Of a DNA stretch of 64,000 bases, positions 29,342 through 39,520 are shown piece by piece. A program made the position numbers and the translations under genes. The notes below the pieces were generated by a model. That model was not told the origin of the DNA and did no database searches. It saw only the letters and a list, made by a program, of their open reading frames with translations. Where the stretch lies: positions 288,348 through 352,347 of the forward strand of contig JALQPE010000176.1 of the NCBI GenBank assembly GCA_030407315.1, in the 5' to 3' direction. The stretch is from Asparagopsis taxiformis. Lineage: Eukaryota > Rhodophyta > Florideophyceae > Bonnemaisoniales > Bonnemaisoniaceae. Within the stretch, counting starts at the first letter, position 1. Each line of letters opens with the position of its first letter.

Positions 29342-31591
29342 ATGGGCATCCCAAAGATGTTCCGCTTCCTCACAGACCGCTACCCATTGATAATGCAGCG
29401 TCTTGATGAGGACCATGTCTTCGACCACTTCTATCTTGATATGAACGGAATCATCCATCAATGCACACATCCAAACGACGACAAAATCGCCATACAAGAT
29501 ATTGATAACATGTTTGACCAAATTTTCAACTACACAGAACGTCTCTTCCGTATTGTGGCTCCCACAACTCTCATGTTTCTTGCCGTCGATGGCGTCGCTC
29601 CGCGCGCGAAAATGAACCAGCAACGCAGCCGTCGTTTCCGATCCGCAAAGGACGCAGAGCGTGCAATGGCAGAAGCTATTGCCCGTGGAGATGATATACC
29701 CTCTGGTGTTCCATTTGACTCCAATTGCATTACCCCTGGAACAAAATTCATGTACGATCTTTCTCAGCGCTTTCGTCGTTGGATACATGAAAAAATGAGC
29801 TCTGATCCCGCATGGCAGCAGGGCTGCACTGTCGTCTTCTCCGGCTCTGAGGTTCCAGGAGAAGGTGAACATAAGATCATGGATTACATCCGGAGCTGGA
29901 GAAACTCTGACGAGTACAGTCCGCAAATCAGACACTGTATGTACGGCCTTGATGCAGATCTAATGATGCTCGGTCTCGTCGCCCATGCCCCGCATTTTAC
30001 CTTGATAAGAGAAAAAATGAGATTCACAAAGGGTGGTCGAAAAGTACCGCAGATGCGTGGTACAACGAGTGATGCCAATGAATTTCAACTTCTTGAGATT
30101 GCCATGTTGCGCGACATGCTCTTTCTCGAATTTAAGCGGGGTGACAGTAATGACCCGCTTCTGCGATCAAGTCGCCGCCGTTCGCCTAGCAGGCAGGATC
30201 AGCAGACAATCAAAGCAATGTCTGATACGAATGCCGATGCAACGTCTTCTGAAAGGGCGACACAACCCATGAAAAACCCGTCTTTTAAAGTGAACGCGGC
30301 TAGGATCGTGGACGATTTTGTCTTTATGTGCATGTTGGTTGGAAATGACTTCATTCCAAATATTCCTCATCTTGATATTGCAGAGGGTGCTATCAACCTC
30401 ATGTTCCGCATTTACAAGGAAATGCTTTTTGATTGGGGTGGATATCTGACAGACCGACACCGTTTGCATCCTGATAGACTCGAGTCGTTCTTTGAGCGCA
30501 TCTCACAGACCGAAATGATGTACTTCGAGCAAAGGGGTACGGCCGAAAATATTCCAGAGTACAAGTCATCGGAATTTCGCGGCGAATACTACAGACAAAA
30601 GTTTCAGTTTGATGTTGAAGGTGATGAGGGGCCTCGACAGTTGCACAGATTGCGCCAGATTTATATGGAAGGCTTGCATTGGGTTTTACAATATTACCAT
30701 AACGGCGTCTCATCTTGGAACTGGTTTTATCCAGACTTTTACGCTCTTCTAGCAAGTGATCTTGTTAATCTTCGATCATTGAAGATCGGCTTCCAGAAGG
30801 GCAAGCCCTTCAGACCGCTAACACAACTAATGGCAGTGTTACCTCCAGAATCAGCAGGATTTCTTCCAGAACCAATGCGTGCCTTGATGACGGATTCGGA
30901 TTCTCCCGTTGTGGACTTTTATCCCACTGAATTTATCACTGATCCAAACGGAAAGAGGAATGCTTGGGAAGCAGTGGTTGTTGTTCCTTTCATAGAAGAG
31001 AAACGGCTTTTGAAGGAAGTCAACGCTATCGATAGGGAGAGGGAATTGACAGAAGAGGAGAGGAAGAGAGATGAAACAGGACCAGAATACTGGTTTTATG
31101 CAAAGGACTACCCGTCTGCATCAGAGCGAACAGCACCTGTCCGTCCATCAAAGTTTTATATTCCTCAGTCCCGAAATTCTCGTAGTCCTTCGCCACGTGG
31201 CCAAGGCAGTTACAACCGTGGAAGCCAATCTAGGAGCCGCAGCCCGTCGCCATACAGAAGAAGTCCTAATGTAGATCCACGAGAGCGCCCAAGCTTCAGT
31301 TCTAATCCGAACAGAGCTGATACTGGCCGAAGAGCAGGTAGTGAATCTGATTGGAATCGTGGCAAACCGGGTAATTCGGGAAATCGGGGGCGGGGACGAG
31401 GTCGTGCTAGAGGTCCCTCTCGAGGTGGTTCAACAAGGGTAGTGGGTTCACAAACTGACACAAATCGTAGTACTGAACACAATCGCGGTGAGACCACACG
31501 TGGCAGGGCTAATCGAGGTGGGTCAGCACGAGGTAGAGGACGACAAGTGCCGAAGGAGACAACTGGGGATGTGGGAAGTGGAAGTGAGTAG
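29342..31591 (+). CDS. 5'-3' exoribonuclease, XRN1-type, with RS/RG-rich tail
   Basis: A 749-residue intronless XRN enzyme that degrades 5'-monophosphate RNA. The N-terminal catalytic block is complete: MGIPKMFRFLTDRYP, YLDMNGIIHQCTHPNDD, FLAVDGVAPRAKMNQQRSRRFRSA, FDSNCITPGT, VPGEGEHKIMDYIRSW and YGLDADLMMLGL. The second block has DDFVFMCMLVGNDFIPNIPHLDI and WVLQYYHNGVSSWNWFYPDFYAL. These acidic residues are the shared metal ligands. It matches XRN1 better than XRN2. It stops soon after the second conserved region, so the PAZ-like, KOW, winged-helix and SH3-like domains of animal and yeast Xrn1 are missing. A Ser-Arg-Pro and RGRGR tail (about 605-749) takes their place, perhaps an RNA- or protein-binding region. 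Confidence 0.9.
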   Translation: MGIPKMFRFLTDRYPLIMQRLDEDHVFDHFYLDMNGIIHQCTHPNDDKIAIQDIDNMFDQIFNYTERLFRIVAPTTLMFLAVDGVAPRAKMNQQRSRRFRSAKDAERAMAEAIARGDDIPSGVPFDSNCITPGTKFMYDLSQRFRRWIHEKMSSDPAWQQGCTVVFSGSEVPGEGEHKIMDYIRSWRNSDEYSPQIRHCMYGLDADLMMLGLVAHAPHFTLIREKMRFTKGGRKVPQMRGTTSDANEFQLLEIAMLRDMLFLEFKRGDSNDPLLRSSRRRSPSRQDQQTIKAMSDTNADATSSERATQPMKNPSFKVNAARIVDDFVFMCMLVGNDFIPNIPHLDIAEGAINLMFRIYKEMLFDWGGYLTDRHRLHPDRLESFFERISQTEMMYFEQRGTAENIPEYKSSEFRGEYYRQKFQFDVEGDEGPRQLHRLRQIYMEGLHWVLQYYHNGVSSWNWFYPDFYALLASDLVNLRSLKIGFQKGKPFRPLTQLMAVLPPESAGFLPEPMRALMTDSDSPVVDFYPTEFITDPNGKRNAWEAVVVVPFIEEKRLLKEVNAIDRERELTEEERKRDETGPEYWFYAKDYPSASERTAPVRPSKFYIPQSRNSRSPSPRGQGSYNRGSQSRSRSPSPYRRSPNVDPRERPSFSSNPNRADTGRRAGSESDWNRGKPGNSGNRGRGRGRARGPSRGGSTRVVGSQTDTNRSTEHNRGETTRGRANRGGSARGRGRQVPKETTGDVGSGSE

Positions 31592-31834
31592 ACTAACGCG
31601 CGTTCAGAGCAATTGCTTTACATGTAACATAGAATACTCAAATTGCCGGCAGCCACATAAGCGCAGTCCGCATTATTTCCTTACGTTCGATTTAACTTGT
31701 GTATTGTGATCCCTAATCTCAGACGAAATGAAAGCTCAATCACTCACAGCCGCCAGCTCGCATCATCCTCACACCCCATTGTAATGAGCCAATCTAAAGC
31801 AATAACTACGTGAAATTGTGCTCAAGAAACGAAT

Positions 31835-33313
31835 CTACGGATACACCATATCCGCGCGATCGAATCCAATTGGTTCAAAAGCATTCGCAAATTCCTCAAC
31901 TTCCGCCTTGAGGGCAGCGATCTCTGAAGCTCCTGTTCCTGCGTCCAGTGCCTCACGGAATGCGGCCATCTTTGCTTCTGGTCCTATAGTTTTCTTAACG
32001 TCCGCTGCAATGTTGATACCACGATCGAGGAAGTTTGCAATGGCCTGGAAATCAGCCTCGTCGCATCCACGCGTCGTCATCGCATGGGTTCCCATCCTGA
32101 TGCCACCGGGATTGAACGCAGACTTGTCTCCAGGCACCGTGTTCTTGTTCAATGCAATACCGCTCAATTCCAAAACACGCTCGGCGCGCGCACCATCCAT
32201 ACCCCGCGGCTTCAAATTTACAAGCATCAAATGGTTGTCAGTTCCGCCTGAGACCAACTCATAACCGCGATTCACGAGTTCCTTTGCTAGCACTTGAGAG
32301 TTGTTCAATACGCGAGTCTGGTATTGCACAAATTCTGGCTCTTGTGCCTGTTTGAGAGCAACGGCCAATGCAGCAATGGTATGGTTGTGTGGTCCACCTT
32401 GCAGCCCTGGGAATACGGCGGAATTAATAGGGTTCTCATAATTGTACATAACCTCTTCCCCCTTCTTGTTGATCGTTTTCACGCCTTTGCGGAAGAAAAT
32501 AAGGGCGCCACGAGGTCCGCGCAGGGCCTTGTGAGTAGTAGTTGTGACAACATCAGCATAATCGAATGGTGATGGAACGACACCAGCCGCCACCAATCCC
32601 GAGATATGGGCCATATCAGCGTGGAGGATTGCTCCAACACGGTCAGCAATGGCGCGCATACGCGGGTAATCATAGTGTCTCGAGTAAGCTGAGGCACCAG
32701 CAATGATCAATTTGGGTCGGAACAGAACAGCAGATTCTTCAAGCTTGTCGTAGTCAATCTGTCCAGTTTCCTCATTCAAGCGATATGGCATGGACTCGAA
32801 GAAGAGGGAGGTGGCACTAACACGTTTCTTATCTGTCATAAATCCATGGGAAAGATGGCCTCCGTGGGGAAGATCGAGTGACAAAATCCTGTCATGAGGT
32901 TTGAGAAGAGCTGTGTACACAGCCAGATTACTGGGCGATCCCGAAAGGGCCTGTACGTTGACTCCCCAGTCCTTGTCCGATACTCTAAAGGCAGCTAGAG
33001 CGCGACTTTGGCAGAGGCGTTCAGACTGATCGATGAACTCGTTACCACCATAGTAACGAGCACCGGGATAGCCCTCAGAATATTTGTTGGTCATGACTGA
33101 ACCGACAGTATCCAGAACGGCACGCGAAGTGAAGTTCTCAGAAGGGATGAGCTGAATCGACTTAATCTGACGGGCCTTCTCGCGCTCGATAATATCAAAC
33201 ATTTCGGGGTCCACAGTTGAAAGAGGTTGGTTGAGGGCTGAGACGGCCGGAGCTGGGGACACAGCCGGCGTCGCTAAGCGACGAGTGAGCGTGACAGCGG
33301 TACGTCGAAGCAT
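31835..33313 (-). CDS. SHMT: Serine hydroxymethyltransferase, mitochondrial
   Basis: A 492-residue intronless PLP enzyme interconverting serine and glycine with tetrahydrofolate. An N-terminal presequence ([19 protein letters not shown]) points to mitochondria, where it would work in photorespiration with the glycine cleavage system. Diagnostic segments are [75 protein letters not shown] and [15 protein letters not shown] (PLP lysine near residue 261), then NNTVPGD-like [20 protein letters not shown]. Every catalytic element is intact. The C-terminus ends after [10 protein letters not shown]. The 3' end lies about 240 bp from that of XRN1 (convergent). Confidence 0.96.
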   Translation of the reverse strand: MLRRTAVTLTRRLATPAVSPAPAVSALNQPLSTVDPEMFDIIEREKARQIKSIQLIPSENFTSRAVLDTVGSVMTNKYSEGYPGARYYGGNEFIDQSERLCQSRALAAFRVSDKDWGVNVQALSGSPSNLAVYTALLKPHDRILSLDLPHGGHLSHGFMTDKKRVSATSLFFESMPYRLNEETGQIDYDKLEESAVLFRPKLIIAGASAYSRHYDYPRMRAIADRVGAILHADMAHISGLVAAGVVPSPFDYADVVTTTTHKALRGPRGALIFFRKGVKTINKKGEEVMYNYENPINSAVFPGLQGGPHNHTIAALAVALKQAQEPEFVQYQTRVLNNSQVLAKELVNRGYELVSGGTDNHLMLVNLKPRGMDGARAERVLELSGIALNKNTVPGDKSAFNPGGIRMGTHAMTTRGCDEADFQAIANFLDRGINIAADVKKTIGPEAKMAAFREALDAGTGASEIAALKAEVEEFANAFEPIGFDRADMVYP

Positions 33314-33813
33314 TTTGGGGATCTACACAAGAATGAAAACGGGAGCAGGGAGGCAGGGTGGTAGGGAAGTGATGCTTCACTGGGCAGACTTGATAAACAA
33401 GATGATGCAGATCAGAGGATGAAAAAAGGGATATGAAGATTTGTCTACTTCATGAAGTCGAAGGGCATCAGTGGCCAGTATGCTTCTATATGCATCGTGT
33501 TTTGCAGTTGAATCTAGTGCTGTCCGAGTATGATCTCAAATTATTATCCAATCGCAGACGACGGGAGCACACCTCCCATGGCTTCACCACACGATCATGA
33601 AACAGCAAATTGTAAAAGTTGTCCACAGCTCAGTTTGTGGTCTCAAAACAATGCACGTGTCAGACGCATTCCTTGCTGAGGCTCTATTGGCCACGCAGCA
33701 AAGTTGAACTTCCCTCCTGAAGAGCGCCTCTTCCATGTCTGCTCTGCTTCTGATCGACAATGTCTCTGCTCAAATATCTAACCCAACTCGTCACAACTTC
33801 AGGTTTTATACAA
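33314..33813. other. Intergenic between SHMT and ASCC2-like gene
   Basis: 500 bp, with both genes on the minus strand. It holds the SHMT promoter and the 3' flank of the ASCC2-like gene. Nothing else seen. Confidence 0.4.
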
Positions 33814-35271
33814 TTACATTCCGCCCTGCTTTTTAGCAGCCCTGGTCTTTCTGTTGTGATTCCTACTACCACCACCACGCCCTCGCCCACGTGCTCTGCC
33901 ACGTCCTCTACCAGAACCACGGTTACTTGTAGTTCCACCTCTCGAGATATTATGCCCTCCATTTCCATGCCCTGCCTCAGCGTGATATTGACTAGAACCT
34001 TCAGAAATTCGATTAGCTCTGCGCCCATCTTCATATCCGTCGCGCCCAACTTCGCTTGTATCTAATCCACCTGCCCCATCATCACTGTCATCAGTATTTC
34101 CCATGACACTAGCCAATGATCGCATTGCCACCTCTCCTTCAAGTTCCCCATCATCGGGTTCATCATCATATACTCCACCACTAATGTTGAGTTCGACAAA
34201 ATCTTCTAATCCATCTGTAGCACTATCCTTTCCTCGTGAATCTTCCATACCGCTCTGAACCGCTTCCCGTGTCATCCTTTCCTCTTCTGCGATTCGCGTT
34301 CTTGCCTCTTCTGCGACGACCCTTCGCGCATACCACTCCGCTCTCCCAGCTTCTATTTTCTCGCCACCAAAAGATAAAACTTCTCCAACACGCTTCCGTG
34401 CACGGCGATCAACTCGTTTGCCAACTTCTGCGCTTGATGCAGGTCGCCATCCATCCAGTAGTCTCCCAATAGCTTCTTCAACAGACCCTGCGCATTCCAC
34501 CAAAGCAGCTTGTGCAACCGCAGTGCTGACATCTGGTATCATCTCCACAATACTGCAAACTTCTGGAGTAGGTGTTTCTTTTCCTTTTACGTCACTGTCG
34601 TCCCCAGTTTGAGTGCGGATCACGACACGCCCTGGACCTCCTTCAGACGGTACTGGAACAGCCAAGATGGTGTTCATGAGTACTGCGCCAGTTCCTGCAA
34701 TAAACTGTGAGGTTGTAAGCCCATTGTCAAGAAGTTCATCTTCTACTTGTCCCTGTAGATCTCGAACAGCGCGCAACCATATTTCAACCCGATCGACTGC
34801 GTCAGAGCGCTCACCCCTTAGGGAAAGCGCACGCACAATAGCATTGACTGCTCCAGCAAGTGCAGAAGACAGTAATGCATCCAATCCATTTGTCAGATAC
34901 TTCAAAGAGGAAGCGTTCAGGCCCACTTTTACACTCTGATTCAAAGAGCGCACAAGTTTTTCAATTACGGGTTGTATTTGAGAAATATGCGGCTTCAGCA
35001 GATTACTTACTGAGCTTGAAGGGAACAATGAAGCAATGTCAAGAAGTTCGATACCTGTCAGAGTATCAAACTGGGTGCGCTCAAGATGTTGAAACACTGC
35101 TTGGTCCAAAGATGTGTATGGTTTTCGGGAACAGGGCCGGAGGCGTGGACGTGTGCGATGCGCTAAATAAGTTGACAGAAAAATGGGGGTTAGTGGTGTT
35201 GGCAGAGGACGAGAGTTTGGTGGGACTGAGAGGTCTAGTTGAAAATTGTCAGATGGATGAAAGAGATCCAT
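33814..35271 (-). CDS. ASCC2-like protein with CUE domain and RGG tail
   Basis: A 485-residue protein. The N-terminal 220 residues are helical (LIGIELLDIASLFPSS-like region, LKYLTNGLDALLSSALAGAV). A CUE ubiquitin-binding domain follows at about residues 235-280 (VCSIVEMIPDVSTAVAQAAL, then SVEEAIGRLLDG). The later segment ISGGVYDDEPDDG recalls the conserved YDDEYDD motif of ASCC2. The tail is GRGRGRARGRGRGGG. In animals ASCC2 binds K63-linked ubiquitin and, with ASCC3 and TRIP4, dissociates collided ribosomes and aids alkylation repair. The assignment rests on the CUE domain plus the YDDE motif. The start is the Met at 35271; the upstream in-frame codon is TTG, and an extra N-terminal exon cannot be excluded because animal ASCC2 is longer. 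Confidence 0.68.
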   Translation of the reverse strand: MDLFHPSDNFQLDLSVPPNSRPLPTPLTPIFLSTYLAHRTRPRLRPCSRKPYTSLDQAVFQHLERTQFDTLTGIELLDIASLFPSSSVSNLLKPHISQIQPVIEKLVRSLNQSVKVGLNASSLKYLTNGLDALLSSALAGAVNAIVRALSLRGERSDAVDRVEIWLRAVRDLQGQVEDELLDNGLTTSQFIAGTGAVLMNTILAVPVPSEGGPGRVVIRTQTGDDSDVKGKETPTPEVCSIVEMIPDVSTAVAQAALVECAGSVEEAIGRLLDGWRPASSAEVGKRVDRRARKRVGEVLSFGGEKIEAGRAEWYARRVVAEEARTRIAEEERMTREAVQSGMEDSRGKDSATDGLEDFVELNISGGVYDDEPDDGELEGEVAMRSLASVMGNTDDSDDGAGGLDTSEVGRDGYEDGRRANRISEGSSQYHAEAGHGNGGHNISRGGTTSNRGSGRGRGRARGRGRGGGSRNHNRKTRAAKKQGGM

Positions 35272-35783
35272 GGTTGGTTTGGATATCAAAGAGAGCGACG
35301 TAGAGTCGGAGGCATCAGCAATCTAGTCGGAAATGAAGGCTGAGAGACTTGAGATGGAATGGATAACCTGTCGTGGTATGCATCGCTGGCCAGCAGTCAG
35401 CGATGTCAACAAGGTTGACATCATGATTGGATCAAAAGTTTTGGATCCTAGGGATAATGGCCCAATGGTCTATTGGGAACTGCGAGGTCAACCGAAGCTG
35501 CCAAAATTGCTGGGAATTGCACAATGAGCGGTCACAATGCAACGAGGGCACGTTTCAATTGATGAAACTGTCCTCCAACCATCTGCCATTATGCGGAATG
35601 ACAAGTTCATTTCGAATGCATTGCAGACACACAAGATAGAATCTAAGGGTTCCTGTTGCCGTGCTCCATTTGTTGAGTTTCTTCGTGAGTAACACACATC
35701 GGCTTTCCATCATAGATAAGTCATCATCGTTTGCCTCACCACGATCATTTCGGATAACGCATTCCGCATTCCCAAACACAACA
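35272..35783. other. Divergent intergenic region, ASCC2-like / lumen protein
   Basis: 512 bp between head-to-head genes. No recognisable small gene. Confidence 0.35.
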
Positions 35784-36422
35784 ATGGCTTTCATCACTGG
35801 ACCGGTTCTGCCCACCACCACCCGCAGCAAGACCACATCTCGCGCAACTGTTTGCAGTGCATCCCCTCAGCGAAGACCAATTTCTCGCAGGGATCTACTG
35901 TCAGGAGCTGCCGCGGTCCTTTCGGCAGCTGTCTTTGCACCGAAGGACGCGTCAGCCGCTAATTTCCAGAGTGCAGTAAGCAAAGCGCTGTTTCCCAAGC
36001 AAGGCTTCAATGCCCCAGACCTTCTGCCAACTTCGAAAGTTGTGTTGGACCGTGATATCCTTTCACAGAAGGAAGCCACAGCTGCGCTGAAAACTTTGCA
36101 CGGCTATGAAACCGCTATATCTGAGCTTTACGCTCGCTTCAAGTCAGACCCTCAAATCGAATTGAGTGGCTCTGTCAAGTCGATGATTTCAATTTCAGAT
36201 CTGCGAAATGCGCTCAATATTGTCAACGAGGCTATCGATGAAGAATCTCAGATAGAAACCGACAAGGTCGTGAGAGGGATTATTCAAGATATAGGAGAAT
36301 TAGAAATGGCTGGTGCGTTGAAGACTGGTGTTGCCAGAACTACAAAGAAGATTGAACGTACAACTGATTGGTTCGACAAGTTGAAAGGAGACTTTTCGAG
36401 ATTGCTCGCATTTTACTCTTAA
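35784..36422 (+). CDS. Thylakoid-lumen protein, candidate PsbQ'-like photosystem II subunit
   Basis: A 212-residue precursor with a bipartite presequence: an N-terminal Ser/Thr/Arg-rich transit region, then a twin-arginine lumen signal (SRRDLLSGAAAVLSAAVF) and an AXA-type cleavage site near ASAANF (about residue 58). The mature part (about 150 residues) is helical with many alternating Leu and Ile, consistent with a four-helix bundle such as PsbQ. Examples are ATAALKTLHGYETAISELYA, SISDLRNALNIVNEAIDEE and ERTTDWFDKLKGDFSRLLAF. PsbQ' is the red-algal PSII extrinsic protein with this size, Tat route and fold. Family identity is moderately supported only; other lumen helical-bundle proteins are possible. 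The Met at 35784 is chosen because it starts the transit peptide. Confidence 0.55.
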   Translation: MAFITGPVLPTTTRSKTTSRATVCSASPQRRPISRRDLLSGAAAVLSAAVFAPKDASAANFQSAVSKALFPKQGFNAPDLLPTSKVVLDRDILSQKEATAALKTLHGYETAISELYARFKSDPQIELSGSVKSMISISDLRNALNIVNEAIDEESQIETDKVVRGIIQDIGELEMAGALKTGVARTTKKIERTTDWFDKLKGDFSRLLAFYS

Positions 36423-36533
36423 GGAATGGCCCCGGTTGCCATAGTCGCATCTGCGACAAGTAAAGTATATTCTAGCAGTTTACCTTCGTGACGTCCCCTA
36501 ACGACAGACGCCTTGCATCAAAATAGGCTACCT

Positions 36534-37703
36534 TTACGTCGAAATATCAGACTCATCGAGGCCTTGAAATTCGGTGTTCTCATCAAACATATGTGCAATT
36601 TCCGCCATTTCTGCGATTTCCACCAACTCCTGCCCTTCGATCAATTGTAACACTCCCTCGTCCTCGGCAAGGAAGTCTTCTTCTTCATCTTCGTCATGCT
36701 CATATTCATTTGATTCCATCTCTTCGTCGTCCTCGTCGTTTTCCTGGCCGTCCTCATCATCATCGAGAGACTGCCCTGGGCGTAAGAGAGCAACCCGGGA
36801 AATATCAACTTGATGCTCGGAATGAATACCGTCGACGCTATCTCGGTGAATATGGGGCAAATCAGCAACATCTGTGTCTTTGACAAGGGCTTCACCATCT
36901 CTTCCGCGCGCTCTAAGTCTTATGTGAGAGCGTATCTCATCCACATCATCTACGAGAACACATATTTTATCTCCAAGCCGCAAGAACTCGAGCGTTTCTC
37001 TAGGTTTTTCACCCCACAATGCACTTACGTGCACAAAGCCTAATCTCTCGGAACCGATGTCAACATATGCTCCATAATTTGTAACGCGTTCCACGAAACC
37101 ATCATATATGGAGCCAATATTGATATCAGATAGAGGCATGCGGTTTTCAAATCCGAGCTTTGGCTTGACCATAGTAAGCCCAAGAACGTTGGAAACAGGA
37201 TTGACATATTTAACCCAGACAGTAACTTCATCACCAGAGCGAAGAAATTGAAGCGGAGAATGGACAAAATCCACACTCATATCTCTGACATGGACCATTC
37301 CATCCCGAGTGGCACCGATGTCGACAAAGGCACCATGGCGAACAATATTCTGAACAATGCCATTCATTTGCTTTCCAACTGTGAGTTCGCGCAATGGAGT
37401 TCCCTGTCGATTGAGCGAGCGTCGAGATTGCATCAATTGAGCTTTGCGCGCGGAAAGCTCCTGAAAAGTGGGGACAGAGGATTGGGACGAATTGGGAAAT
37501 TTGTGACGTTGTTGCATTTTCTTGTATGTGGGAATGCGTTTTCCTGAGGGCTTGGCTTTTGGGAAACGACGAACGAGTCCTTTGGAAGAGGGTGCTGGTG
37601 CTGGAGCATCTGCAGTCATGCTGAAATGGTTACGATTACATATTCGAGTTGGTTTGCGTGAAATTTGCACGGGTGAAGCAGTGGAAAAGGCTATAGAGTT
37701 CAT
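36534..37703 (-). CDS. Plastid S1-domain RNA-binding protein (two S1 domains)
   Basis: A 389-residue intronless protein. The N-terminal 70 residues are Ser/Ala/Arg/Lys-rich, like a plastid transit peptide. Two S1 OB-fold domains follow at about 106-178 (LTVGKQMNGIVQNIVRHGAF, VDIGATRDGMVHVRDMS) and 196-268 (NIGSIYDGFVERVTNYGAY, VDIGSERLGFVHVSALW). The last 110 residues are very acidic (EDDEEMESNEYEHDEDEEED). The S1 pair resembles the S1 part of plastid PETs/PSRP-7 (fused with EF-Ts) and ribosomal protein S1, but no EF-Ts domain is present. A role in plastid translation or mRNA stability is likely. Head to head with the CPBP protease gene. Confidence 0.8.
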   Translation of the reverse strand: MNSIAFSTASPVQISRKPTRICNRNHFSMTADAPAPAPSSKGLVRRFPKAKPSGKRIPTYKKMQQRHKFPNSSQSSVPTFQELSARKAQLMQSRRSLNRQGTPLRELTVGKQMNGIVQNIVRHGAFVDIGATRDGMVHVRDMSVDFVHSPLQFLRSGDEVTVWVKYVNPVSNVLGLTMVKPKLGFENRMPLSDINIGSIYDGFVERVTNYGAYVDIGSERLGFVHVSALWGEKPRETLEFLRLGDKICVLVDDVDEIRSHIRLRARGRDGEALVKDTDVADLPHIHRDSVDGIHSEHQVDISRVALLRPGQSLDDDEDGQENDEDDEEMESNEYEHDEDEEEDFLAEDEGVLQLIEGQELVEIAEMAEIAHMFDENTEFQGLDESDIST

Positions 37704-38011
37704 GTTGATTCGAGTTGTGAAGACGTCGTCTTGTTCGTTGTTTGCCGGTCTCGCCGAGTGCTGTGATCTCGGTGATGGATTTTACTAGATATCTTGTGAT
37801 CGAATGAGTAAACGACAAGTGTCATATTTGAAATGGTTGTAGAGACGAGCAGCGCAATGAACTGTCGAGCTCTCAGAGCCTGAGCAGATCGCGCTCTATA
37901 TTGAGATTTGGATGACTTGGGAATTGCTGTACCGTACCCATGACCATCGCTCATGCCGTGTAATACGCTCCAACACCAAGTTCTGACCAGTCGCTCTTGT
38001 ATCACGCCGTC

Positions 38012-39280
38012 ATGCCCTCGCACTGTGCCTTCGTCGGCGCCGCGCCGCTGCAACGTTCTCATCTCCACTCTGTGTTAGTGCGATCCCATCCTCCACCCAT
38101 TCGGTTTCGGCGTCCCCGAGTTCGAACAGCCTTTGTCGCCGTCGCCTCCGGCGGTGCAACACCGCCAGACCCCGATGCCACTCTCGCCAAGCCCGATCTC
38201 GATCCGTGCCCGCAGCCAGCAGCCGATCATCGCCCAGACTGGGCTCCCAACTGGTTGCCAAATTTCTTTCTCACCCTTCGCGACAGACCATGGCTTCAAA
38301 TGCTCATTATGCTTCCGCTCTACGCTATCCATTTGTTCTTTTTCTCCACCAAAGGGTGGAAGTTCAAAACGGCACTAATCCCGAACAACAAAAATTTATT
38401 TCAAAGCATCGGTTATGACAGTGTCATCGGTGCCATCGTGGCGCTGGTCTTTCTAGTGTGGCGCAAGTGCTTTATGAAGCCCAGCGGAGCCATCTCGACA
38501 ACCTTGCCCAATCTACTCAAAGTCGACAATCCGCCATGGAAGGTGCCGCGAGATGCGAAGCGTAAAATTGGCCAAACTACGCTTCTTCTCATCGTCGCAT
38601 ACCTTGCATCTGGTTACGGGGCGGTTTTCAGTGAGCAAGTGCTGTATCTGTTGGCAGGCTCTGGTGTTCCTCTGACCATAGCTACCACTCGTGCCTGGAA
38701 GGTGCTTTTGGGCCATTTGATGTGGGTGTATATGGGTATTCGAATTTTGCGGCGACTCAACCCATTCTTTCCCAAGAAGGGCACTTGGCTGCGTTGGAAG
38801 TGGAAGTCGAATTGGGTGTGGTGGGCAATTGGCGGCTACTACGTGAGTGCTCTCTTTTTCAACATGGCGGATGTACTCAACCAACTTTTATTGCCAGCCT
38901 CGCTGTTCGAGGAGGAGACTGTAGTGAGCAAACTGATAAATCCTGAGAATAAGGACCGTATCGCTATGGCCATTGGTTCCATTGGACCGTGCGTTTCAGC
39001 ACCGGTTTTCGAGGAGGTGCTGTACAGAGGCTTCCTTTTGCCTGCACTGGCCTGTTTTCTGCCCATGTGGGCCGCCATCCCGGCGAGCTCTGTTCTGTTC
39101 GCCATTCATCATCTGAATCCGACGATGGTATTGCCGCTGGCCATGTTAGGATTGATTTGGGCGATACTATATTCAAAATCGCGCAATCTCACGGTCACAA
39201 TTCTGATACATGCCATGTGGAACAGTCGCGTTTTCCTAGGCTCACTACTGGGTCTAGGTACATTCACTGACTTTGAGTGA
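38012..39280 (+). CDS. CPBP-family (CAAX/Abi) intramembrane metalloprotease, probably plastid
   Basis: A 422-residue membrane protein with an N-terminal Arg/Pro/Ser-rich region that may be a transit peptide. Several hydrophobic helices precede the CPBP (Rce1-like, Abi) domain. The glutamate motif is APVFEEVLYRGFLLPAL (near residue 334), the first histidine motif is VLFAIHHLNPT (near 366), and the last is TILIHAMWN (near 400). These residues form the glutamate/histidine active site of the family. Plant plastid relatives include BCM/SCO4-type CPBP proteins, which act in thylakoid and chlorophyll homeostasis. Whether this protein is proteolytic is not shown by sequence. The Met at 38012 is the first in-frame ATG. 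Confidence 0.85.
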   Translation: MPSHCAFVGAAPLQRSHLHSVLVRSHPPPIRFRRPRVRTAFVAVASGGATPPDPDATLAKPDLDPCPQPAADHRPDWAPNWLPNFFLTLRDRPWLQMLIMLPLYAIHLFFFSTKGWKFKTALIPNNKNLFQSIGYDSVIGAIVALVFLVWRKCFMKPSGAISTTLPNLLKVDNPPWKVPRDAKRKIGQTTLLLIVAYLASGYGAVFSEQVLYLLAGSGVPLTIATTRAWKVLLGHLMWVYMGIRILRRLNPFFPKKGTWLRWKWKSNWVWWAIGGYYVSALFFNMADVLNQLLLPASLFEEETVVSKLINPENKDRIAMAIGSIGPCVSAPVFEEVLYRGFLLPALACFLPMWAAIPASSVLFAIHHLNPTMVLPLAMLGLIWAILYSKSRNLTVTILIHAMWNSRVFLGSLLGLGTFTDFE

Positions 39281-39520
39281 GGTAGCCTCGCGCATTAGCG
39301 CGTAACTTGTGTAAATTTCGTTGACTATGGGTGTGCTTTTAGAATTTAAGCTTCTGGATGTTTCGCCAGCGATTACAGTGCAGTGCTGTACCGTATGGCC
39401 TTTTCTTGTGGAAATGTTTCCAGATGCCCAAGTCTTCCCACATAGATATTTCCATCCTCCATTCGCCACCAATGTCCAACCTTTTCAAATAGCAACTTGC
39501 CCACCACATCTCCCAACATC

